Made by a program: the position numbers and the translations under genes
The notes under the pieces: generated by a model
What the model was told of the DNA's origin: nothing
The model's input: only the letters and a program-made list of their open reading frames with translations
Databases searched by the model: none
NCBI GenBank assembly: GCA_023144075.1
Contig: JAGLGJ010000046.1
Span: forward strand, 1 to 7,649
Direction of reading: 5' to 3'
Length of the DNA: 7,649 bases
Source of the DNA: Candidatus Bathyarchaeota archaeon
GTDB taxonomy: Archaea; Thermoproteota; Bathyarchaeia; 40CM-2-53-6; RBG-13-38-9
Shown: positions 1-5,901 of the stretch, one piece after another
Position numbering within the stretch: the stretch's first letter is position 1
Layout of the letters: each line of letters starts with the position of its first letter

Positions 1-1
1 A

Positions 2-316
2 TCAGAGTTCGAACCCTTAAACACGGATGGAGACCGAATGGCTGCCAATGTGGCTGGTGAAATAAAAGCAGATATGTTAATTCTCTTGACAGATGTGAAA
101 GGACTTGAACTTAACGGGAAACTCATACCAAAACTCAATTTTATTGAAGCCAAGGATGCGCTTGGAAGAATAGGTCCTGGAATGATAACTAAAATCTATG
201 CAGCTATAGAAGCCATCAATCTTGGAGTTAAGAAAGTAGCTATTGCATCTGGATTAGAACCGTCTCCAATAACATTATCCATAGAAGAGAAATGCGGCAC
301 TGTGATAACGAAATGA
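2..316 (+). CDS. lysZ: [LysW]-aminoadipate/glutamate kinase LysZ, C-terminal part (5' truncated by window)
   Basis: The reading frame is open from base 2, so the gene starts upstream and only about 104 C-terminal residues are present; the ATG at 38 is internal. The product belongs to the amino acid kinase family (ArgB/LysZ-like). Visible motifs are a 'PLNTDGDRMAANVAG' nucleotide/substrate-side segment, the conserved 'LILLTDVKGL' strand-loop, 'GPGMITKI' (the GMxxK lysine that contacts phosphate in acetylglutamate kinases), and the terminal 'GTVI' strand. LysZ phosphorylates the gamma/delta carboxyl of glutamate or alpha-aminoadipate attached to the carrier protein LysW; cytoplasmic. Assignment to LysZ rather than bacterial ArgB rests on the adjoining lysJ and lysK. 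Its TGA overlaps the lysJ ATG (ATGA, 313-316), implying translational coupling. Whether it works for lysine, arginine or both cannot be read from this fragment. Confidence 0.88.
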   Translation, partial: SEFEPLNTDGDRMAANVAGEIKADMLILLTDVKGLELNGKLIPKLNFIEAKDALGRIGPGMITKIYAAIEAINLGVKKVAIASGLEPSPITLSIEEKCGTVITK

Positions 317-1512
317 ATGAAACTGAAATACTTGAATTAGAACAAAAACACTTAGCCAATGTATATGCAAAAAAAGATCTAATAATTGTCAAGGGTCAAG
401 GAGCAAATCTCTGGGACATAAATAACAAAAAATATATTGACTGCACTGGGAGTTATGGTGTTTCAATATTAGGGCACTGCCATCCAAAAATTGTAAAAGC
501 AATAAGACGTCAATCAGAAATTCTCATTTCCTGTCACGGCTCATTATATAACGATTCAAGATCAGAATTTTTGAAAAAAATCACTCAGATACTGCCCGAA
601 GGTTTGGAGAAAGCTTTCCTCTCGAATAGTGGTGCAGAGGCAGTTGAATGTGCAATTAAATTGGCAAGAAAATTTTCAGGCAAAACAGAGATCATAGCAA
701 TGATGAATTCATACCATGGAAAAACCATGGGTGCACTATCGGCAACATGGGATAAAAAATACCGAGAACCATTTTTACCATTAGTGCCTGAATTCAAACA
801 TGTACCCTACGGGAAAATCGCCAAACTTGAGGAAGCATTGTCCAAAAATACAGCAGCCGTAATTGTTGAACCGATCCAAGGAGAAGGAGGAGTTAAGATC
901 CCGCCCAAGGGATATATGAAAGATGTAAGGCAGATCTGCGATGAAAAAGGAACTATTATGATTGCAGACGAGGTGCAGACAGGTTTTGGTCGAACTGGTA
1001 AAGTGTTCGCCTGTGAACACTCTGATATCACTCCTGATATTATGTGCCTAGCCAAATCTGTTGCGGGAGGGCTTCCTCTCGGAATAACCGTTGCAACCCC
1101 AGAGATAATGTCATCGTTTAGACTTGGTGAGCACTCAACAACATTTGGTGGAAATCCACTTGTTTGTGCTGCAGCGTCAGCTGCAATCGATGCGCTAATA
1201 GAAGAGCGACTTCCAGAGAGGGCCTCGAAACTTGGTGGTCATTTTATGACTAGACTAAGTGAACTACAAAATAAACACAAAATTATTCGTGAGGTCCGAG
1301 GCATGGGGATGATGATAGGTGTTGAATTCAGATTTGATGTCCTCAATATCTTGCGCGGATTAATGCGTAAAAGCATTTTAGCATTAGATGCTGGAAGAAA
1401 TATAGTCCGTTTTCTGCCACCATTAGTCATCTCAGAAGAACAACTTGATCTGGTCATAGAATCGTTTGATCAAGTCATCTCGGAGGAAGAAAATGCCAAC
1501 CCAAGAGGTTGA
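313..1512 (+). CDS. lysJ: [LysW]-aminoadipate semialdehyde / glutamate semialdehyde transaminase LysJ
   Basis: A 399-residue class-III PLP aminotransferase of the acetylornithine aminotransferase family. It transfers an amino group from glutamate to the LysW-bound semialdehyde, giving LysW-lysine (or LysW-ornithine). Numbered from the ATG at 313: 'SNSGAEA' at 104-110 (PLP phosphate binding), 'DEVQTGFGRTG' at 219-229 (Asp contacts the pyridine nitrogen), 'LAKSVAGG' with the Schiff-base lysine K248, and 'STTFGGNPL' at 275-283. Length is normal for the family. The start at 313 is chosen over the in-frame ATG at 292 because it overlaps the lysZ stop as ATGA, has an SD-like GTGAT (302-306) six bases upstream, and the longer version adds seven residues that only re-read lysZ. 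The 3' end overlaps lysK by 20 bases. Lysine versus arginine role is not decidable from sequence; in some archaea the enzyme serves both. Confidence 0.93.
   Translation: MNETEILELEQKHLANVYAKKDLIIVKGQGANLWDINNKKYIDCTGSYGVSILGHCHPKIVKAIRRQSEILISCHGSLYNDSRSEFLKKITQILPEGLEKAFLSNSGAEAVECAIKLARKFSGKTEIIAMMNSYHGKTMGALSATWDKKYREPFLPLVPEFKHVPYGKIAKLEEALSKNTAAVIVEPIQGEGGVKIPPKGYMKDVRQICDEKGTIMIADEVQTGFGRTGKVFACEHSDITPDIMCLAKSVAGGLPLGITVATPEIMSSFRLGEHSTTFGGNPLVCAAASAAIDALIEERLPERASKLGGHFMTRLSELQNKHKIIREVRGMGMMIGVEFRFDVLNILRGLMRKSILALDAGRNIVRFLPPLVISEEQLDLVIESFDQVISEEENANPRG
1482..1486 (+). promoter_or_regulatory. Shine-Dalgarno site of lysK, inside the lysJ 3' end
   Basis: GGAGG lies six bases before the ATG at 1493. 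It decides the lysK start in favour of 1493 over the in-frame ATG at 1466, which has no such motif. It is the only plain GGAGG-type site seen here; the other genes use GTGAT-type matches to the 16S tail. Confidence 0.8.
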
Positions 1513-2599
1513 TCTATTAACCGAAATGCTCAGGCTTTACAGCCCGAGTGGCGAAGAAGCATATATAGCCGAATATCTTGCTGGGGAACTTAAAAAAAAC
1601 AAATTCGAAGTTTCTATAGACAAAGTAGGAAATGTGATCGGAACACGTGGAAGCGGATCTCCGACCTTACTCTTGTGTGGTCATATGGATACAGTTCCAG
1701 GAGAAATCGAAGTGAAACTCGAAGGAGATAACCTATTTGGAAGAGGTGCTGTTGATGCGAAAGCCCCTCTCGCAAGTATGATAATGGGAGCATCAAAAAT
1801 TCACGACCCCAATGGAAAGATAATCTTAGCATGTTTGGTAGATGAAGAAGGCCAAGGAAAAGGGGTTAGACAATTGATCGAGGATGAAATCCAAACAGAT
1901 TACGCTATTTTCGGCGAACCGAGCCGAACTTGGAATGTGACCATAGGCTACAAAGGAAGCTTGCATCTTCTGCTGAAATGTAAAACTTCTACAGGTCATT
2001 CATCAGCTCCATGGCTTTCAGATAATGCAATCGAGAAAGTCTATGAAATTTGGAGAGAAATTCGAGAAAAACACTTTCAAGAAGAAAATACTGAATCTCG
2101 TTTCTATTCCATAACCTCATGTTTGACTAAAATTTCTGGAGGGGGATCTTCGAGTATGATTCCATCAAAATGTGATGCAGAAATTGATATACGTACGCCT
2201 CCCCAGCTCTCACCTGAAGTAATATTTGGTAGACTCAAGAGAACTGTCGATGAATTAAACGAACAAGCCAAAGATATGAAAATTGAGCTGAGATGTCTTG
2301 GCAGTGTTCCGGCTTATGAGTCAGATAAAAGATCCATTCTTGTAAGATCATTGACATATGCAATTCGAAAATTTTCTGAACGGACTCCAACTCTTCTAAG
2401 GAAGACTGGTACAGGCGACATGAATGAGCTCGGTGCAACTATGAATATTCCCATGGTATCCTATGGGCCGGGAGATTCACATCTTGATCATACGAACAAA
2501 GAAAATATTTCATTAACAGAATATCAAGAAGCCATTAAAGTGTACCAAGAAGCAATTCCTCGGCTATTTCATCTTCATGATAAAATCAAATCAAAGTGA
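1493..2599 (+). CDS. lysK: [LysW]-lysine / [LysW]-ornithine hydrolase LysK (M20 metallopeptidase family)
   Basis: A 368-residue M20-family zinc/cobalt hydrolase, related to ArgE and DapE, that cleaves the isopeptide-type bond releasing lysine (or ornithine) from the carrier LysW in the cytoplasm. Family metal ligands are visible, numbered from the ATG at 1493: 'CGHMDTVPG' (H64, D66), 'GRGAVDAKA' (bridging D88), 'DEEGQGKG' (catalytic E118, metal ligand E119), 'GEPS' around residue 142, and 'SHLDHTNKE' with H333 as the likely C-terminal metal His. The central segment from about 150 to 265 fits the M20 dimerisation/lid domain ('GYKGSLHL', 'TGHSSAPW'). The gene overlaps lysJ by 20 bases and its TGA abuts the homocitrate synthase start region, consistent with one operon. 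Assignment to LysK rather than ArgE/DapE leans on the lysZ-lysJ context. Confidence 0.9.
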   Translation: MPTQEVDLLTEMLRLYSPSGEEAYIAEYLAGELKKNKFEVSIDKVGNVIGTRGSGSPTLLLCGHMDTVPGEIEVKLEGDNLFGRGAVDAKAPLASMIMGASKIHDPNGKIILACLVDEEGQGKGVRQLIEDEIQTDYAIFGEPSRTWNVTIGYKGSLHLLLKCKTSTGHSSAPWLSDNAIEKVYEIWREIREKHFQEENTESRFYSITSCLTKISGGGSSSMIPSKCDAEIDIRTPPQLSPEVIFGRLKRTVDELNEQAKDMKIELRCLGSVPAYESDKRSILVRSLTYAIRKFSERTPTLLRKTGTGDMNELGATMNIPMVSYGPGDSHLDHTNKENISLTEYQEAIKVYQEAIPRLFHLHDKIKSK

Positions 2600-2604
2600 A
2601 TATG

Positions 2605-3999
2605 ATGAAAAATAAATCGATTGATCATAAAATACTCCTTCTCGATACAACTTTGCGAGAAGGAGAACAAGCCCCAGGAGTTACTTTCACGATAGAGGAG
2701 AAACTAAAGATAGCAAGGAAATTAGATGAGATAGGCATTCACATGATTGAAGCAGGTGATCCAAACGTATCTGGGGATATCAAAGAAGCTGTTCGAAGAA
2801 TATCTAAAGAAGGATTAAAGGCTGAGATTCTTGCTCACTGTAGAGCCCGGATTTCAGATGTAGAAAATGCAGCCTCTTGTGAAGTTGATAGAATAGCGAT
2901 ATTTCTTGGGACTTCCGAGTCACATCTCAAATATAAGATTCGGAAAGATGAAAACAAGGCAATAGAACTCGTTTCGCAAGCAATAGAGCATGCCAGATCA
3001 CAGGGTTTGAAAGTTAGATTTACAGCTGAAGACGCAACAAGGACTGACAATGAATTTTTGTTTAATATTTGTAAAAAAGCGCAGGAGGCTGGAGCTGATA
3101 GAATTAGTATACCTGACACAGTTGGAATAATGTCTCCGAATAATGTTAAAGAACTTTTTCGCGATTTGAGTAGTAAACTAAAAGTTGAACTTGATACACA
3201 TTGCCATAATGACTTAGGAATGGCGACAGCCAACACGCTAGCCGCACTTGAGGGTGGAGCAACAGGAGCTCATGTTACAATAAACGGATTAGGTGAAAGG
3301 AGTGGAATAGCGCCTCTAAGCGAGGTAGCCGTTGCGCTAAAAGTAGTATATGATATAAAAACAGTAGCACTTGACAAAATCCCTGAATTGTCATTAATGA
3401 CCGAACGCTTCAGCGGTATTGTTCCCTCTCCAAATACACCAATAATCGGAGAAAGCGCCTTCACACATAAAGCTGGCATTCACGTCGCAGGTGTCTTAGC
3501 TAATCCATCAACTTACGAGGGATTTCCACCAGATCTAATAGGCAGACAAAGAGACATTATCATCGATAAATATACAGGAATCCATGCAGTTAGCTCTAGA
3601 TTGAATCGGTTAGGCGTATCATTGGATGAAACTCAGATAACCAAAGTTGTCCAAGCCATAAAAGAACGTCCAACAGTCACCAGATTTAGAGATGCAGACC
3701 TCATTGGGTTAGCTGAACAGATTACTGGAAAAAATCTGCAGGCTGAGGTCCCTACAAAAATTGAAGCTATTCTTAGGATCAAATGTGAATCAAATGTCTA
3801 TACAACAGCTATCGCTAGAAGACTCAGAGCTTTTAAAACGATAAAAAAGGTATATGAAGTCACGGGAAATTATGATATTGAAGTCACGATAGATGCAGAT
3901 TCGACAGTTGATTTGAATCAGATCCTCGAACGGATAAGAGAGATAGATGGTGTTAGAGCAACTGAGACACAATTGGTTCTGAAAAAATTTGAAACTTGA
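2605..3999 (+). CDS. lysS: Homocitrate synthase (LysS type) with C-terminal RAM regulatory domain
   Basis: A 464-residue member of the isopropylmalate/homocitrate/citramalate synthase family, expected to condense 2-oxoglutarate with acetyl-CoA into homocitrate, the entry to the aminoadipate lysine route. Seen: 'DTTLREGEQAPG' at 14-25 (metal Asp14, catalytic Arg18-Glu19 by family analogy), 'AHCRAR' with His78, 'RFTAEDATRTD' near 138, metal-binding 'HCHND' (H199, H201), 'GLGER' at 228-232, and 'HKAGIHVAG' near 288. The C-terminal part (about 382-464; 'VTGNYDIEV', 'DGVRATETQ') is an AsnC/Lrp-type RAM ligand-binding domain, replacing the leucine-binding domain of LeuA. His78 appears to sit where Thermus homocitrate synthase has its 2-oxoglutarate-contacting His, whereas LeuA enzymes as I recall them have 'GLAR' there; this comparison is from memory. 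The start is ambiguous: GTG 2596 overlaps the lysK stop (GTGA), ATGs follow at 2602 and 2605; AGTGA at 2595-2599 favours 2605. LeuA or citramalate synthase remain alternatives. Confidence 0.78.
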   Translation: MKNKSIDHKILLLDTTLREGEQAPGVTFTIEEKLKIARKLDEIGIHMIEAGDPNVSGDIKEAVRRISKEGLKAEILAHCRARISDVENAASCEVDRIAIFLGTSESHLKYKIRKDENKAIELVSQAIEHARSQGLKVRFTAEDATRTDNEFLFNICKKAQEAGADRISIPDTVGIMSPNNVKELFRDLSSKLKVELDTHCHNDLGMATANTLAALEGGATGAHVTINGLGERSGIAPLSEVAVALKVVYDIKTVALDKIPELSLMTERFSGIVPSPNTPIIGESAFTHKAGIHVAGVLANPSTYEGFPPDLIGRQRDIIIDKYTGIHAVSSRLNRLGVSLDETQITKVVQAIKERPTVTRFRDADLIGLAEQITGKNLQAEVPTKIEAILRIKCESNVYTTAIARRLRAFKTIKKVYEVTGNYDIEVTIDADSTVDLNQILERIREIDGVRATETQLVLKKFET

Positions 4000-4008
4000 T
4001 AATTACCA

Positions 4009-4037
4009 ATAACCTTATAGGGTTTATCAAACCATAA
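4009..4037 (+). promoter_or_regulatory. Two mutually exclusive small hairpins after lysS
   Basis: GGTTT (4021-4025) can pair with AAACC (4029-4033), extended by TTAT (4015-4018) with ATAA (4034-4037), giving a nine-pair stem with a two-base bulge. Alternatively GGTT (4021-4024) pairs with the upstream AACC (4011-4014). The element begins ten to fifteen bases after the lysS stop. The downstream bases (aattatttc) are only mildly T-rich, so it is at best a weak terminator for the lysine operon, or part of the ilv leader fold. Seen by eye; no folding energy was calculated. Confidence 0.35.
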
Positions 4038-4043
4038 AATTAT
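4034..4043 (+). promoter_or_regulatory. Possible archaeal TATA box for the ilv unit
   Basis: ATAAAATTAT is preceded by an A/C-rich stretch (CAAACC) that could act as a BRE. An archaeal TATA box normally lies about 25 bases before the transcription start, which would put initiation around 4060-4066. The transcript would then begin almost at the ATG of the 26-codon ORF and be nearly leaderless. A second weak candidate, CTTATAGG at 4014-4021, would start the transcript about 20 bases earlier and include the SD-like site. Read-through from the lysine operon is also possible. Confidence 0.3.
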
Positions 4044-4065
4044 TTCACGACGACAAGTGATTGCA

Positions 4066-4146
4066 ATGTCTCCAATGAAATTCAAAAAACAACTTGCAAC
4101 CATTCAACTAGTGATTTTACTCGTCGTAGTAGTACTTCTAGTATAA
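4066..4146 (+). CDS. Putative branched-chain amino-acid leader peptide (26 aa) upstream of ilvB
   Basis: A short ORF, ATG 4066 to TAA 4144-4146, encoding 26 residues. The N-terminus is basic ('MSPMKFKKQ') and residues 15-26 are 'LVILLVVVVLLV': twelve consecutive codons for Leu (5), Val (6) and Ile (1), exactly the end products of the ilv/leu pathway. An SD-like AGTGAT (4056-4061) sits four bases before the ATG, the same motif type and spacing as the GGTGAT of ilvC. The stop is followed directly by a hairpin (4147-4180), and ilvB starts 69 bases after the stop. This resembles bacterial leader peptides such as IvbL and IlvL, whose stalled translation reports BCAA-tRNA charging. No known family is recognised. 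The alternative is a single-pass membrane microprotein: residues 10-26 form a 17-residue nonpolar stretch after a positive N-terminus, short for a transmembrane helix. Translation is not proven. Confidence 0.65.
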   Translation: MSPMKFKKQLATIQLVILLVVVVLLV

Positions 4147-4180
4147 CCTGAGCAGCAAAAGTCAAATTTATGCTGCAAGG
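4147..4180 (+). promoter_or_regulatory. Hairpin immediately after the leader-peptide stop codon
   Basis: GCAGCA (4152-4157) pairs with TGCTGC (4171-4176). The stem can be extended inward by A4159-T4169, A4160-T4168 and G4161-T4167 across an A-A mismatch, and outward by CCT (4147-4149) with AGG (4178-4180) across a small internal loop. It begins at the base after the leader TAA, so a ribosome terminating there would cover its 5' arm, while one stalled early in the Leu/Val/Ile run would leave it free. No T-tract follows, so it is not a conventional intrinsic terminator. Part of its 3' arm, TGCAAG (4174-4179), can alternatively pair with CTTGCA (4093-4098) in leader codons 10-11. Confidence 0.5.
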
Positions 4181-4215
4181 GTGTTGTAAAAAGAAACAGT
4201 GTAGATGATAAAAAA

Positions 4216-5895
4216 ATGTCCAGAATGTCTGGCGCAAAAGCGTTGGTAAAGGCTCTAGAAAGAGAAAAAGTAGAAACGATCTTCGGTCTCCCAGGTGGAG
4301 CCATAATTCCAGTCTATGATGCCTTGCTGGATTCAAACATCAGACATGTATTAGTTAGACATGAACAATCAGCAGCCCACATGGCAGACGGTTATGCAAG
4401 GGCTAGTGGAAAGACTGGTGTTTGTATGGCAACATCAGGACCCGGTGCAACAAATCTGGTTACCGGATTAGTTACCGGACAATTAGACTCATCACCAATG
4501 GTCGCCATTACAGGTCAAGTCTCAACTCCACAAATAGGATTGGATGCTTTCCAAGAAGCTGATATCATAAGTATAGCAAGTCCGGCAACAAAATATAACC
4601 ATCAACCACGTAGCGTGGAAGAAATTCCACCTACTGTTAGAGAAGCATTCTTCATAGCCTCATTAGGACGACCTGGTCCTGCACTGATTGATTTGCCCAA
4701 AGATGTTCAAGTTGATACAGCTGAAGTAGAATTTTCAGATAAGATCCGGATAAGAGGTATCAAACCTATACCGACACCTGACAATACTCAGATTGGCCGA
4801 GTAGCAGAGATGCTATCTGAAGCAGAAAAACCGTTCATACTTGCAGGTGGAGGGGTGATAGTGGCTAATGCTTCACATCAACTCCAGAACTTAGCTGAAC
4901 TTTTACTAGCTCCAGTTGCAACATCGCTAATGGGGAAAGGTGTTTTTCCGGAAAATCATCCACTCTCTATGGGCATGATAGGAATGCATGGATCCAAAGA
5001 AGCGAATCAAATCATTTATGATGCTGATGTTCTGCTAGCTATAGGATGCAGATTTAGTGACAGAACTACAGGAAAATTAGATGAATTTTGCCCCGCGGCG
5101 AAAGTGATACAAATAGATATTGATTCAACGGAGATAGGGAAAAACAAGTGTATAGATGCAGCCATTGTAAGCGATGCCGCTCCTGCTTTGAATATGCTAA
5201 ACAAAGCTCTAGTGAAAAAACTAAAGCATAAAAAGAAAACATCATGGTCTAAGAAAATAAAAGAAATCAAAGAGATCTCCGAAAACAAGATTGAAAATTC
5301 AGGAAAGGAATTGACGCCACCAAAGATTTTGAGAGAGCTGAGACGTCTCATACCCGACAAGTCAATTGTCACAACAGAAGTCGGCCAAAATCAGATGTGG
5401 GCTTCGCTATACTTCAAAGCACTAAGACCACGAACTTTCATAACATCTGGAGGATTTGGATGCATGGGATATGGCTTCCCAGCTGCCATAGGAGCAAAAG
5501 CAGCAAGACCAGATTTACCAGTCTTCGACATAGCTGGTGATGGCAGCTTCATAATGACTGAAAACTCATTGGCGACATCAGTACTAGAGAAAATACCAGT
5601 TACTGTCGTTATATTGAACAATAGAATGTTGGGAATGGTTGCCCAATGGCAAAGATTATTCTTTAATCGTAGATACTCAGCTGTTCAGTTAGGGAACGTC
5701 CCAGACTTTGTTAAACTTGCTGAATCATATGGAGCTCAAGGAATTCGTGTTGGCTCAATACTTGAATTCTCAAAAGCTATTAAGACATCTCTCAAAGAAG
5801 AAGTTACTACTGTGATCGACGTTCCTATAGATCCTGAAGAGAATGTTTTACCCATGGTACCAGTTGGTTATAGCTTAAAAGAAGTGATAGGTTGA
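4216..5895 (+). CDS. ilvB: Acetohydroxyacid (acetolactate) synthase catalytic subunit
   Basis: A 559-residue ThDP- and FAD-dependent enzyme condensing two pyruvates to 2-acetolactate, or pyruvate plus 2-oxobutyrate to 2-aceto-2-hydroxybutyrate, the first shared step of Val, Leu and Ile synthesis. Domains in order: N-terminal pyrimidine-binding domain (about 1-165; 'GLPGG' 24-28; catalytic 'RHEQ' with E50), central FAD/TPP-fold domain (about 190-330; 'GGGV' at 211-214), and C-terminal ThDP-pyrophosphate domain (about 370-540; 'TSGGFGCMGYG'; Mg/ThDP motif from G441-D442-G443 to N468-N469). 'GMVAQWQ' at 473-479 carries the Trp typical of AHAS and distinguishes it from related ThDP enzymes. A lysine-rich linker lies at about 334-366. 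The start at 4216 has a GATGAT (4204-4209) six bases upstream; an in-frame ATG at 4225 is the alternative. The regulatory subunit gene follows after six bases. The BCAA-codon ORF and hairpin upstream suggest control by BCAA supply. Confidence 0.96.
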   Translation: MSRMSGAKALVKALEREKVETIFGLPGGAIIPVYDALLDSNIRHVLVRHEQSAAHMADGYARASGKTGVCMATSGPGATNLVTGLVTGQLDSSPMVAITGQVSTPQIGLDAFQEADIISIASPATKYNHQPRSVEEIPPTVREAFFIASLGRPGPALIDLPKDVQVDTAEVEFSDKIRIRGIKPIPTPDNTQIGRVAEMLSEAEKPFILAGGGVIVANASHQLQNLAELLLAPVATSLMGKGVFPENHPLSMGMIGMHGSKEANQIIYDADVLLAIGCRFSDRTTGKLDEFCPAAKVIQIDIDSTEIGKNKCIDAAIVSDAAPALNMLNKALVKKLKHKKKTSWSKKIKEIKEISENKIENSGKELTPPKILRELRRLIPDKSIVTTEVGQNQMWASLYFKALRPRTFITSGGFGCMGYGFPAAIGAKAARPDLPVFDIAGDGSFIMTENSLATSVLEKIPVTVVILNNRMLGMVAQWQRLFFNRRYSAVQLGNVPDFVKLAESYGAQGIRVGSILEFSKAIKTSLKEEVTTVIDVPIDPEENVLPMVPVGYSLKEVIG

Positions 5896-5901
5896 ACAAG
5901 A

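Noticed and set aside
292..312. N-terminal extension of LysJ from the ATG at 292
   Set aside because: The extra seven residues re-read lysZ; ATG 313 has the stop overlap and an SD-like GTGAT.
1466..1492. N-terminal extension of LysK from the ATG at 1466
   Set aside because: The GGAGG at 1482-1486 lies inside the extension and points to ATG 1493.
2835..3236. A 133-codon open frame on the - strand inside the homocitrate synthase gene
   Set aside because: It lies wholly opposite a well-conserved gene, has no recognisable domain, and fits a codon-usage shadow.
4123..4134. GTC-GTA-GTA-GTA trinucleotide tract as a simple repeat element
   Set aside because: Only three perfect units; better explained as the Val-codon run of the leader ORF, though slippage could have helped expand it.
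4147..4180. tRNA, T-box or known riboswitch in the ilvB upstream region
   Set aside because: The region is too short for a T-box, and I see no T-box sequence, tRNA cloverleaf or recognised aptamer motif.
4082..4336. Minus-strand open frames covering the ilvB leader region and ilvB start
   Set aside because: They run into ilvB on the opposite strand, resemble no known protein, and have no convincing upstream signals.
5016..5372. A 118-codon open frame on the - strand inside ilvB
   Set aside because: Fully antisense to a conserved enzyme with all motifs in place; the hydrophobic Phe/Ser-rich translation is typical of the complement of Lys/Glu-rich coding sequence.
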